From WHSW01 sp963821345 (GTDB taxonomy: Bacteria; Actinomycetota; Thermoleophilia; Solirubrobacterales; 70-9), in NCBI GenBank assembly GCA_963821345.1, contig CAWGDM010000001.1:372001-436000 (forward strand): 64,000 nucleotides of DNA. Direction: 5' to 3'. Position 1 is the stretch's first letter, and every line of letters starts with the position of its first letter. The notes below the pieces were generated by a model. It was not told the origin of the DNA. It was given only the letters and a program-made list of their open reading frames with translations, and did no database searches. Made by a program: the position numbers and the translations under genes. Shown piece by piece: positions 52,217-60,391 of this stretch.

Positions 52217-52942
52217 ATGCCGTCCTCCGGACAGCTCTCGGTCGAGCGCCGCGACCAGGTCGCCCTGGTCACCCTCTGCCGGCCGGAGAAGCGCAACGCG
52301 CTCTCGATCGAGCTGCGGACCGAGCTCGCCGAGGCCTTCAACGAGCTGTCGACCGACGAGGAGGTCGGCTGCGTGGTGCTCACCGGCCAGGGCAGCGCCT
52401 TCTGCTCGGGGATGGACACGAGCCAGTTCGGCGGCGACCTCGCCAACCGCGAGCGCCTGGTCGAGACCAGCACGATCGCCTTCCAGGCGGTCGGCGACTG
52501 CGTCCGGCCGGTGGTCGCCGCGGTCAACGGGCCGGCGCTCGCCGGCGGCTTCGCGCTCTCGTTGCTCTGCGACCTGCGCGTCGCCTCGCGCCAGGCGCAG
52601 TTCGGATACCCCGAGCTGCCTCGCGGGATCCCGCCCAGCTACGCGGCCGCCCGCGCGACCCTGCCGGCAACCGTGGCCAAGGAGCTTTGTCTGACCGGCC
52701 GGGTGGTCGACGCCGGCGAGGCCCAGCGGCTCGGGATCGTGCGGGAGGTGGCTCAGGGCGACGTGGTCGAGCGCGCGCTCTCGCTGGCCGAGCGGATCGC
52801 CGCCCTGCCGCGCCAGGCGATCCTCGAGACCAAGCGCAAGACGCTGCTCGAGCGCCACCACCTGTGGGGCTTCTTGTTCGAGGAGGAGGAGCGAGTCTTC
52901 AGGCGCGCCCTGCTCGGCGAGACCGCGCCGGCCAGCGCCTGA
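52217..52942 (+). CDS. Enoyl-CoA hydratase/isomerase family protein
   Basis: This 241-residue crotonase-fold protein has VTLCRPEKRNALSIELRTEL, the oxyanion-hole loops SAFCSGMDTSQFG and NGPALAGGFALSLLCDLRVA, and PELPRGIPPSYAAARATLP in the region of the catalytic glutamates. It is a little shorter than typical hydratases (about 255-260). It acts on acyl-CoA in fatty-acid or aromatic degradation; the reaction is not decided. It converges on the SpoIIM-like gene with an 11-base gap. Confidence 0.85.
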   Translation: MPSSGQLSVERRDQVALVTLCRPEKRNALSIELRTELAEAFNELSTDEEVGCVVLTGQGSAFCSGMDTSQFGGDLANRERLVETSTIAFQAVGDCVRPVVAAVNGPALAGGFALSLLCDLRVASRQAQFGYPELPRGIPPSYAAARATLPATVAKELCLTGRVVDAGEAQRLGIVREVAQGDVVERALSLAERIAALPRQAILETKRKTLLERHHLWGFLFEEEERVFRRALLGETAPASA

Positions 52943-52953
52943 TCCGAGCTCCG

Positions 52954-53658
52954 TCAGGCGATCGGCGAGACCGCGGCGAGGATGTGCGGCCAGACGTAGA
53001 CCTCCCAGGTCGCCGCGGCGACCAGGGTCGGGATCGCGATCGCGACGGTGGCGAAGGTCGCGGCGAGCAGGTCCTGCCAGTCCTGGCGGCGGCTGGCGAT
53101 CACCCACGCGGCCAGCGGCAGGAACAGCGCCACCAGTTCGGGGATCGCGTGCGGGAGGATGGTCAGCACCAGCGTCCCGGTCGAGATCCCGAGCTGGCCT
53201 GAGAGCTGGGCACCGGTCAACCCGAGCGCGTAGGCCTGGGTGAGCAACGAGAAGCAGGTCACCAGGCCGACCCAGGCGAAGGCGATCGGGCGCGCCTTTT
53301 CGTGCACGACGCGCGAGAGGCCGCTGCGCTGCTTCGCCGAGATCACCAGCGAGCTGCCGGCGATGAAGCCGGCGACGCAGGCGAACGCGTGCAGCGCGAG
53401 GACCAGCGAGTTGCGAAACAGGATCGGCAGCAGGTCGGTGAACTTCGCCGGCTCGGTCAGCCCGGGCAGGTCGAGCCGGGTCGGGTCGGCGAGCGAGAGC
53501 GAGGCGACCACCCAGACCGCGGTCAGCAGGATCGAGGCGACGATCAGCGCCCCGCCCACCCAGACCCGCAGCACCGGCCACGGGTCGGCGTTCCAGCGCT
53601 CCAGGGCGCCACGCGTATCGCGCAGGCCCTGGACGAGGACGAAGTCGTTGACGCTCAC
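52954..53658 (-). CDS. Stage II sporulation protein M-like membrane protein
   Basis: This is a protein of about 234 residues with five to six hydrophobic segments (starting VWVGGALIVASILLTAVWVV and LFRNSLVLALHAFACVAGFI). The C-terminal LTILPHAIPELVALFLPLAA matches the SpoIIM signature P-H-G-x-x-E. In non-sporulating actinobacteria such proteins are uncharacterised membrane components. The start was set at the GTG at 53658 (VSVNDFVLVQG); the open frame further upstream overlaps the Rpf-like gene in another frame. The start has no strong ribosome site. Confidence 0.75.
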   Translation of the reverse strand: MSVNDFVLVQGLRDTRGALERWNADPWPVLRVWVGGALIVASILLTAVWVVASLSLADPTRLDLPGLTEPAKFTDLLPILFRNSLVLALHAFACVAGFIAGSSLVISAKQRSGLSRVVHEKARPIAFAWVGLVTCFSLLTQAYALGLTGAQLSGQLGISTGTLVLTILPHAIPELVALFLPLAAWVIASRRQDWQDLLAATFATVAIAIPTLVAAATWEVYVWPHILAAVSPIA

Positions 53659-53707
53659 CCCAGGTAGATCGGCACCCGGGGTGAGCGTCTCAAGCGCGGC
53701 GCCCGCG

Positions 53708-54181
53708 CTACTGGCCGCAGACCGGCCAGGGGCTGGAGCCCGAGCGGGCGTACAGCAGCGACGCGCGGTAGCTCTGCTCCTCGGGCGAGGCGTCGGCGGG
53801 ACTGCCCTTGCCGCCGACCGAGGCCCAGGTGCCGAGGTCGAACTGATAGAGCCCGTAGTAGGTGCCGGAGCTGTCAACCACGGTCGGGTCGCCGCCCGAC
53901 TCGCAGGCCGCGATCGCGTCCAGGGTCGACTGCGAGACGCCGCCGGCGAGCCCGAAGTCCGGGTGGCTGGCGATCTTCGGCGCCTTCTCGGCCAGGCGGA
54001 CGCCCTTGGCGCCGAGGGCGCGGTAGTGGGCCGTCACCTGGTGCGCGTGGATCGAGCGCTCGAAGCGATCGGCGGGCTTGTAGATCAGCTGCAGCTGCGA
54101 CTGCTCGGCGGTCGCCGCCGTGGCGCCGAGGCCGAGTACGAGCGCGCACGAAACGAGAACAAGCCTGAACTTGCGTGACAC
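53708..54181 (-). CDS. Secreted Rpf-like transglycosylase
   Basis: This 157-residue protein has a signal peptide (FRLVLVSCALVLGLGATAAT, cleavage near ATA) and a C-terminal transglycosylase-like domain of the resuscitation-promoting factor type: LDAIAACESGGDPT with the catalytic glutamate in CESGG, then YYGLYQFDLGTWASVGGKGS, and a second cysteine in WPVCG for the conserved disulfide. It cleaves peptidoglycan outside the cell and may help growth resumption. The start is the GTG at 54181, after GGAGGTG. A CRP-type site lies upstream at 54344. Confidence 0.85.
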   Translation of the reverse strand: MSRKFRLVLVSCALVLGLGATAATAEQSQLQLIYKPADRFERSIHAHQVTAHYRALGAKGVRLAEKAPKIASHPDFGLAGGVSQSTLDAIAACESGGDPTVVDSSGTYYGLYQFDLGTWASVGGKGSPADASPEEQSYRASLLYARSGSSPWPVCGQ

Positions 54182-54343
54182 GGACGTTCACCTCCGTCTG
54201 GATGCGCCCGGTCGGCGTACGTCGCCTCGAAGTACTTCGGGGTGGTTTGGCCGGGCGGCTTCGCGGCCGGAGCGGGCGGATACGCTCAAGCTCCGGGTCG
54301 AATCCGTGGACTGGGCAGGTTGCCAGCCGAACCCGTGTTCGTG

Positions 54344-54359
54344 TGTGACACCGGTCACA
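54344..54359. promoter_or_regulatory. Perfect CRP-type operator (TGTGA-N6-TCACA)
   Basis: TGTGACACCGGTCACA is a perfect match to the CRP/FNR-family consensus TGTGA-N6-TCACA; the flanking bases extend the symmetry to TGTGAC/GTCACA. It lies in the 198-base divergent gap, 163 bases before the Rpf-like gene and 20 bases before the lipoate ligase-like ATG. In mycobacteria the CRP homologue controls rpfA through the same kind of site. The regulator gene is not in the window. Confidence 0.65.
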
Positions 54360-54379
54360 GTTGCAAGCAAACGCTCACA

Positions 54380-55156
54380 ATGCCTGAACAACCCCTGCTG
54401 AGACTGATCAAGGCGAGCTTCCCCGAGCGCCCCGCCTACGGCACGAGCGTGTCCGAGGCGATCCTGACCCGGGTCGCGGCGGGGGAGATCGGCGCCACGT
54501 TCCGCCTCCACCGCCCCGCCCGCGAGCTCGCCTTCTCGAAGCAGGACCGCGCCGCGCCGGGGTTCGCCCGCGCGGTCGCCGCAGCCCGCGAGGCCGGCTT
54601 CGAGCCGGTCGTCCGGCTCGCCGGCGGGCGCGCCGCCGCCTTTCACGAGGGCACGCTCGCCTTCGCCTGGGCGACGCCGGCCGAGCGCCCGGTCGCCGAG
54701 ACCCACCAGCGCTTCGAACTGCTCGCCGGGATCGTCGCCGAGGCGCTGCGGCGGCTCGGCGTCGACGCTCGCGTCGGCGAGGTCCCGGGCGAGTACTGCC
54801 CGGGGGCCTGGAGCGTCAACGCCCGCGGTCGCACGAAGCTGGCCGGGATCGGCCAGCGGCTGATCAGTGGCGGCGCCCACGCCGGCGGCGTGCTGGTCGT
54901 CGAGGGCTCGGGCCTATTGCGCCAGGCGCTTGTCCCGGTGTACGAGGCGCTCGACCTGGCTTGGGACCCCGAGACGGTCGGCAGCGTCGCCGACGAGCTG
55001 CCGACGACGACCCTGGACGACGCAGAGGCGGCGATCATCGCCGGGCTCGAGAGTCATTTCGAGCTCGCCGACGCCGAGCTCGACCGCGCCACGCTGCAGC
55101 TCGCCGGTCAGCTCGAGGCGGGCCACATCGCGCTCGCGGATGCCCAGGGCCGGTAG
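54380..55156 (+). CDS. Lipoate-protein ligase A-like protein
   Basis: This 258-residue protein belongs to the biotin/lipoate ligase fold. It shows LTRVAAGEIGATFRLHRPAR and the RPARELAFSKQD region near the N-terminus, the GGRAAAFHEGTLAFAW core (related to the RRxSGGGxVxH block), EYCPGAWSVNARGRTKLAGI (substrate lysine loop region) and a C-terminal extension with VADELPTTTLDDAEAAII. It likely attaches lipoate or octanoate to enzyme lipoyl domains. The start is the ATG at 54380 and the metallophosphoesterase follows 10 bases later. Confidence 0.78.
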   Translation: MPEQPLLRLIKASFPERPAYGTSVSEAILTRVAAGEIGATFRLHRPARELAFSKQDRAAPGFARAVAAAREAGFEPVVRLAGGRAAAFHEGTLAFAWATPAERPVAETHQRFELLAGIVAEALRRLGVDARVGEVPGEYCPGAWSVNARGRTKLAGIGQRLISGGAHAGGVLVVEGSGLLRQALVPVYEALDLAWDPETVGSVADELPTTTLDDAEAAIIAGLESHFELADAELDRATLQLAGQLEAGHIALADAQGR

Positions 55157-55166
55157 GTTCTCGCCG

Positions 55167-55763
55167 ATGCGGATCCTCGCCTTCTCCGACCTTCACCGCG
55201 ACCTCGCCGGCGCCGCGCGCCTGGTCGAGATGTCGGCGGACGCGGACCTCGTCATCGGCGCCGGCGACTTCGCCTCGATCCACGAGGGACTCGAGCCGAC
55301 GATCGAGGCGCTGGCGGCGATCGACGTCCCGACCGTGCTCGTCCCGGGCAACAACGAGACCGAGGACGCGCTGCGCGAGGCGGTCGCGGGCTGGGGTTCG
55401 GCGACCGTCCTGCACGGCGAGGGCACCGAGATCGACGGGGTCGAGTTCTTCGGCCTCGGCGCCGGCGTCCCGGTCACCCCGTGGGACTGGTCGTTCGACC
55501 TCTCCGACGCCGACGCCGCCGAGCGGCTCGCTGCCTGTCCCGAGGGCGCCGTGTTGGTCGTGCACTCGCCGCCGCACGGCCACGTCGACGCCTCGAGCGC
55601 CGGCGACCACCTCGGCAGCGCCGCGATCCTGGAGGCGATCGAGGTCAAGCAGCCGCGGCTGGCGGTCTGCGGCCACATCCACGAGAGCTGGGGCGAGAGC
55701 TCGCGGATCGGCGACACCGAGGTCCACAACCTCGGGCCGGGCGGTACCTGGCTCGAGGCCTGA
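55167..55763 (+). CDS. Metallophosphoesterase (YfcE-like/calcineurin-like)
   Basis: This 198-residue protein has the two-metal phosphoesterase motifs in order: FSDLHRD (D-x-H), IGAGDF (G-D), VPGNNE (GNxE/D, here asparagine then glutamate), HSPPHGHVD (H) and CGHIHES (GHxH). It hydrolyses a phosphoester; the substrate is unknown. The start is the ATG at 55167, ten bases after the lipoate ligase-like gene. Confidence 0.87.
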   Translation: MRILAFSDLHRDLAGAARLVEMSADADLVIGAGDFASIHEGLEPTIEALAAIDVPTVLVPGNNETEDALREAVAGWGSATVLHGEGTEIDGVEFFGLGAGVPVTPWDWSFDLSDADAAERLAACPEGAVLVVHSPPHGHVDASSAGDHLGSAAILEAIEVKQPRLAVCGHIHESWGESSRIGDTEVHNLGPGGTWLEA

Positions 55764-55821
55764 GCCGCAAGCTCGAACCCAGGCACGGGACGGACTACGG
55801 TCTCGTGCGAGACTTGCCCGT

Positions 55822-56977
55822 ATGCCCGGATCGCCGCCCGAAGCCGCGGCCGAGCTGGCCCCGCGAGCGGCCGAGCTGGCGGTCGCCGCCGAGCGTGAGC
55901 GGCGGCTGCCGGCCGAGCTCTCGGGCGAGCTGGCGTCCGCCGGCCTGTATCGCCTCTGCGTCCCGGCCTCGGTCGGCGGCGGCGAGGCGCCGCCCGCCGA
56001 CCTGCTCGGCGCGGTCGAGCGCCTGGCCACCGGCGACGCCGCCGCGGGCTGGTGCGTCGCCGTCTGCGCGACCGCCGGGATGCTGGCCGCCTACCTCGAC
56101 GAGGGCGCGGCGGCGGAGATCTACGGCGACCCGGCCGGCGTCGTCGGCGGCGTCTTCGCCCCCTCCGGCAAGGCCACGCCCCGCGGCGAGGAGCTCAGCG
56201 TCAGCGGCCGCTGGCGGTTCTGCTCCAACGTCGACAACTGCGACTGGCTGATGGGCGGTTGCGTGGTGCTCGACGGCGGCGAGCCGCGGCTGGCCGCAGG
56301 GCGGGCGTCCCGACGTCCTCCTGGCGCTGATGCCCGTCGCCGAGGTCGAGGTGATCGATACCTGGTCGGTCTCCGGCCTGCGGGCGACCGGCAGCCACGA
56401 CATCGCCGTCGACGGGCTCGCGGTTCCGGCGGCGCGCTCGGCCTCGCTGATCAGCGACCGCCCGCGCGAGCGCGGGCCGCTGTACGCGTTCCCGCCCTTC
56501 GGCCTGCTCGCCGGGTCGATCGCCGCCGTCGCGCTCGGGATCGCCCGCGGGGCGCTGGACGACCTGGCGGAGATCGCCGGGGCCAAGACGCCGACGATGA
56601 GCACCCGCAAGCTCGCCGACCGCGCCGCGACGCAGACGGGCGTCGCCCGCGCCGAGGCCGCGGTGCGCTCGGGTCGCGCGCTGCTCTACGGGACGGTCGC
56701 CGAGGCCTGGGAGGCGGCCCGCTCGGGCGGCGAGGTTCCGATCGCGCTGCGCGCCGCCCTGCGTCTGGCGTCCACCAACGCGGTCGAGTCCGCCGTCGCG
56801 GCCGTCGACGCCGCCTACTCGCTCGCCGGCGGCTCGGCCATCTACGAGACCGGGACGCTGCAGCGGCGCTTTCGCGACCTGCACGCGGCCACCCAGCACA
56901 TGCTGGTCGCGCCGCCGACATGGGAGCTGTCCGGGCGCTCGCTGCTGGGGCTGGAGCTCGACGCCTCGCAGCTGTAG
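55822..56977 (+). CDS. Acyl-CoA dehydrogenase-like flavoprotein, one frame break near 56299
   Basis: From the ATG at 55822 the protein shows an N-terminal helical domain (PAELSGELASAGLYRLCVPA, GDAAAGWCVAVCATAGMLAA) and SGRWRFCSNVDNCDWLMGG of the middle beta domain. The frame breaks in a GGG run near 56299; skipping one base gives GGRPDVLLALMPVAEVEVID, then GLRATGSHDIAVDGLAVPA and a C-terminal helical domain ending with HAATQHMLVAPPTWELSGRS. The 1156-base span (3n+1) agrees. The pattern resembles the flavin-dependent monooxygenase-like branch (hydroxylase/desulfurisation type) of the family more than a beta-oxidation enzyme. It converges on the F420-type oxidoreductase gene. Confidence 0.83.
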
Positions 56978-56988
56978 GGGACGCTCAC

Positions 56989-57840
56989 TCAGCCCGCGCT
57001 CTCGTAGGCCTCGATCCCGGCGGCGATCCGGTCCAGCCGCCGCTCGAGGTCGGACTCGTCCCCCTGGGCGAGCCAGAACAGCGCCCTGTGCACACCGGCC
57101 TCCTCGTAGCGCTCCAGCACCTCGGGGTCGGTGGTCATGTTCGCGAGCGTGGTCGGGATCGGCCCCCGGCCGGCGTCGATGCCGGCCTGGCGCAGACGGG
57201 CGATCCGGGCGCTGATCTTGGCGTCGTCGCCGATCCGGTTCGGCATCCACTCGTCGCCGAAGGCGAGCACCCGCTCGAGCACCTTCCTGCCGTGGCCGCC
57301 GACGATCACCGGCGGGTGCGGCTGGGTGACCGGCTTCGGCCAGCACCAGATGCGGTCGAAGTTGACGTGCTCGCCGTGGTAGGTCGCCTCGTCGTTGGTC
57401 CAGATCTCCTTGATCGCCTCGACCCGCTCACGCAGGATCGAGAATCGCCGCGAAGGGTCGGTGCCGTGATTGGCCATCTCCTCGCGGTTCCAGCCCGCCC
57501 CGACCCCGAACAGCAAGCGCCCGCCGGAGATCCGGTCGACCCCGGCGGCCTGCTTGGCGGTGACGATCGGGTCGCGCTCGATCACCAGGCAGACGCCGGT
57601 GCCGAGCTTGATCCGTTCGGTCGCACCGGCGGCCGCGGTCAGGGCGATGAACGGGTCGTGGGGGCGCGAGTACTCGGGCGGTAGCTCGGTTCCGGCCGGG
57701 TACGGCGTCTCGCGGGACGCCGGGATATGGGTGTGGTCGGGGAAGAACAGCGACTCGAACGGCCGCTCCTCGACCATCCGCGCCAGGGTCACCGGGTCGA
57801 TGCCGTCGGCGGTGGGGAAGTAGCCGGCGGCGAACTTCAC
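56989..57840 (-). CDS. LLM-class F420-dependent oxidoreductase
   Basis: This 283-residue TIM-barrel protein has the luciferase-like pattern: MKFAAGYFPTADGIDPVTLA, ESLFFPDHTHIPASRETPYP, IKLGTGVCLVIERDPIVTAK, SGGRLLFGVGAGWNREEMAN and the HPPVIVGGHGRKVLERVLAF block. These point to the F420-dependent branch common in actinobacteria. The substrate is unknown. The start is the GTG at 57840, 10 bases after the cupin gene's stop. It is the last gene of a six-gene minus-strand operon. Confidence 0.87.
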   Translation of the reverse strand: MKFAAGYFPTADGIDPVTLARMVEERPFESLFFPDHTHIPASRETPYPAGTELPPEYSRPHDPFIALTAAAGATERIKLGTGVCLVIERDPIVTAKQAAGVDRISGGRLLFGVGAGWNREEMANHGTDPSRRFSILRERVEAIKEIWTNDEATYHGEHVNFDRIWCWPKPVTQPHPPVIVGGHGRKVLERVLAFGDEWMPNRIGDDAKISARIARLRQAGIDAGRGPIPTTLANMTTDPEVLERYEEAGVHRALFWLAQGDESDLERRLDRIAAGIEAYESAG

Positions 57841-57850
57841 GCGCTGGAGA

Positions 57851-58351
57851 CTATGTCGGTTTGTGTCCGCGCAGGCGGCCGATCGCGCCGAGGCCGGCGA
57901 TCGCCGGGCCGACCAGCGGGTCGGGGCCGACCGCGAGCCGGAAGGTGTCGCGGTACTCGCTCAGCAGGGTGGCGAAGGCGAGCGCGCTCGGCCGCTCGCC
58001 CCCGGCCTCGCGGTGCAGGCGGTCGATCGCCCGGAACCACCGCTCGGTCCGCCCGGCGGGAGAGGTCGTCCAGCGAACCCTCGCCGACGCGTCGTGGGGG
58101 TTCCACACCTGATGGGCGATCCCGCGGGGGACGTCGATCTCCTCGCCGGCTTCGAGCTCGCGCTCCGTCGACCCGAGCCGGAAGTTGAGCGTCCCCGCGA
58201 GGATCTCGAAGCGCTCGTCCTGGTCCGGGTGGAAGTGCTTTGGCGGCGGGCTGCCGCCGGGGCCGTAGGCCGCCTCGACCACGAGCGCCTCGTCGGTGGC
58301 CGAGACGACGGTCACCGTCTCGCTCGGGGTCAGCTGCAGCGTATCGGCCAC
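57851..58351 (-). CDS. Cupin-domain protein
   Basis: This 166-residue protein has a single cupin barrel with metal-binding motif 1 HFHPDQDERFEILAGTLNFR (H-x-H, then E) and motif 2 PRGIAHQVWNPHDASARVRW. The C-terminal 55 residues (AIDRLHREAGG and LAFATLLSEYRDTFRLAVGP) form helices seen in actinobacterial cupins of unknown substrate. The start is a GTG at 58351. It lies between the SGNH hydrolase and the F420-type enzyme with 10-base gaps. Confidence 0.82.
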   Translation of the reverse strand: MADTLQLTPSETVTVVSATDEALVVEAAYGPGGSPPPKHFHPDQDERFEILAGTLNFRLGSTERELEAGEEIDVPRGIAHQVWNPHDASARVRWTTSPAGRTERWFRAIDRLHREAGGERPSALAFATLLSEYRDTFRLAVGPDPLVGPAIAGLGAIGRLRGHKPT

Positions 58352-58361
58352 GATCGGGGTT

Positions 58362-59213
58362 CTAGCAGCGCTCGACCTGCTCGGCGATCGCCCGGGCCCG
58401 GGCCCGGTAGCCGGTCGCGGTGACGTGGACGCCGTCGCCGGCGAGCCAGCCGCGATTTGCGTTCACCAGGCTGACCCAGTCGACCACCCGCAGGTTGTCG
58501 TGATGTTCGGAGAGCTCGTGCAGGGCGGAGTTGAAGCCCGCGTAGCTGGCGCCGCCGACCGCCGGGCGGACGATGTTGGGGACGACCACGCAGCGGGTCT
58601 TGCCGGCGATCCCGAGCACCGATTCGACCGCGCCGCGAAAGCCGCTGACGTTATGCGGGTCGTCATTCGTCCCGAGCGCGAACACGATCACCGCCGGGAG
58701 CCCGCCGCGGTTGCGGACGATCGAGACGCCCTGCGGGAGAAAGCGCGAGACCGAGACCGACTGGCTCACGCTCCAGCCCGGCAGCGCCCCGGACAGGTAC
58801 GGCTGCGTGCCCTCGCCGAGCGAGTCGCCGACCGCGAACACGGCGCGCTCGCGGATCACCAGCTTGTCGCGGCCGACCGAGCGCCCGTTGACGAAGAAGG
58901 CGAGCTTGTACTTGCCGGCGCCGTCGATATCGAACCGGGTCCGCGAGGGCCTCGCGCGCCCGTGCGTGTGGCGATCGGCGCAGTGCTGTTTGTCGCCCGC
59001 CTTGCGGACGCAGAGCCGGTAGTCGAGCTTCGCGCGGTCGAAGGCGCGCAGGACGGCGGTCGGGTGGTCGCCGACGAAGCAGAAGGCGTCGGCGTGCTTG
59101 CCCTTCGAGCCACACGAGGCGTAGGTGCGAAAGTGCTTGGCCTGCGCCGTCGCCGCGCCGGCCAGCAGGCCGAGCACACAGATGGCGACCAGGGTCGGAA
59201 GCCCGGCTCTCAT
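58362..59213 (-). CDS. Secreted SGNH/GDSL-family hydrolase
   Basis: This 283-residue protein has a signal peptide (MRAGLPTLVAICVLGLLAGA) and an N-terminal cysteine-containing domain (residues about 25-110). The SGNH esterase domain then shows FAVGDSLGEGTQP (catalytic Ser), ALGTNDDPHN (the N block), and DGVHVTATGY (Asp and His). It likely removes acyl or ester groups outside the cell. An open frame spanning this gene and the upstream MFS and FAD genes is an artefact of a frame break in the FAD gene. The start was set at the ATG at 59213. Confidence 0.83.
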   Translation of the reverse strand: MRAGLPTLVAICVLGLLAGAATAQAKHFRTYASCGSKGKHADAFCFVGDHPTAVLRAFDRAKLDYRLCVRKAGDKQHCADRHTHGRARPSRTRFDIDGAGKYKLAFFVNGRSVGRDKLVIRERAVFAVGDSLGEGTQPYLSGALPGWSVSQSVSVSRFLPQGVSIVRNRGGLPAVIVFALGTNDDPHNVSGFRGAVESVLGIAGKTRCVVVPNIVRPAVGGASYAGFNSALHELSEHHDNLRVVDWVSLVNANRGWLAGDGVHVTATGYRARARAIAEQVERC

Positions 59214-59236
59214 CGCCGCAAGGCTAGGTCCTCGCC

Positions 59237-60388
59237 TCAGCCGCCGTCCGCCGCGAGCGCGACCCGCGAAGAACCGGCCACGAGCGCGATCGTGAGCGCG
59301 AACAGGGCGGCGATCAGCCCGTAGGCCGCGCCGTCGGTGGTCGCGTCGGCGAACCCCACCAGGGCCGAGCCGCCGATCACCTGACCCCCGGCCCAGGCGA
59401 GGCTGACCAGGGCGCTGGCGAAGGCGAGGTCGAGCCCCGCGCCCTCGGCGTTGTCGGAGAGCAGCGCCATCGCCGGGGTCCAGATCAGGCTCATCGCCAG
59501 GACGACGGCGATCAGCGCGACCGCGACCAGGACGACGCTCGCCGGAACCGCCAGCAGCAGGCCGGCAACCGGGGCGGCGACCAGGCCGCCCCAGATCGGC
59601 GCCATCCGCCCGCGGTGATCCGAGAACCGCCCGATCACCGGCGCGGTGAACGCCTCGATCCCGGCGGCGATCAGGAAGGCCGCCCCGATCGCGATCCCGG
59701 AGGCGCCGAGGGCGTCCATGCGCAGCGGCACGAGGACGTCGAAGGCGCCCGAGAGCACCGACGGGAGGACGACGAGCCAGAACGGGAACAGCACCGGCGC
59801 GGTCAGGATCGCCGCGACCGTGCGCCGCACGCTCGGGATCCCGAGCGGGCGCAACCCCGGGGTCGCGACCACCCAGGCCGCGAGCCCGGCGGCGACCGCG
59901 GCGACGCTGCAGAAGACGACCTCGGGGCCGGTCACGGTCGCGATCCCGCCGATCACCGGGCCGAGCAGGATGCCGAAGATCGCCGCCGCCAGCGCCGCGC
60001 CGATCATCTCGCCGCGGCGGTCGACCGGGGCCGCGGCGAGCAGCCAGGCGAGCCCGCCGGTCCAGGTGCAGGCGCCGCCGACGCCCTCGGCGAACCGCGC
60101 GAGGTCGAGGACGGCGGCCGTGTTGGCGAAGGCGAAGGCGATGCTCGAGATCCCGATCAGCGCCAGGCCGACCAGCATCGTCGCCCGGAAGCCGATCCGA
60201 GCGGCGAGGAAGCCCGACGGCATCGCCGCGATCAGCGTCCCGGCCGCATACGAGGCGCTGAGGACGCCGGCGGCGGTCTTCGAGAGCCCGAGATCGTCGG
60301 CATAGCCGGGCAGCAGCGGCGTGATCGCCGCGTAGAACATCGTGTCGACGATGATCACCGCCGCCACCAGTGGGAACAGGCGCCGCAT
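59237..60388 (-). CDS. MFS transporter
   Basis: This 383-residue membrane protein has about twelve hydrophobic segments. The MFS loop after the second helix reads GFLAARIGFRATMLVGLALI and the equivalent loop in the second half reads GRFSDHRGRMAPIWGGLVAA. It starts MRRLFPLVAAVIIVDTMFYA, close to the family's usual beginning, and YADDLGLSKTAAGVL is the first-loop pattern. It is probably a drug- or metabolite-proton antiporter or exporter. It starts 3 bases after the FAD oxidoreductase stop and ends 23 bases before the SGNH gene. Confidence 0.87.
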   Translation of the reverse strand: MRRLFPLVAAVIIVDTMFYAAITPLLPGYADDLGLSKTAAGVLSASYAAGTLIAAMPSGFLAARIGFRATMLVGLALIGISSIAFAFANTAAVLDLARFAEGVGGACTWTGGLAWLLAAAPVDRRGEMIGAALAAAIFGILLGPVIGGIATVTGPEVVFCSVAAVAAGLAAWVVATPGLRPLGIPSVRRTVAAILTAPVLFPFWLVVLPSVLSGAFDVLVPLRMDALGASGIAIGAAFLIAAGIEAFTAPVIGRFSDHRGRMAPIWGGLVAAPVAGLLLAVPASVVLVAVALIAVVLAMSLIWTPAMALLSDNAEGAGLDLAFASALVSLAWAGGQVIGGSALVGFADATTDGAAYGLIAALFALTIALVAGSSRVALAADGG

Positions 60389-60391
60389 CAG

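Noticed and set aside
54182..54340. A c-di-AMP (ydaO-type) or cobalamin riboswitch before the Rpf-like gene
   Set aside because: Such riboswitches often precede rpf genes, so I checked. The conserved blocks (GGGGACCCA, GGTGAATC, CAGCTAACCTCG) are absent on the relevant strand. A GGCTGGCAACCTGCC stretch resembles a B12 box only superficially.
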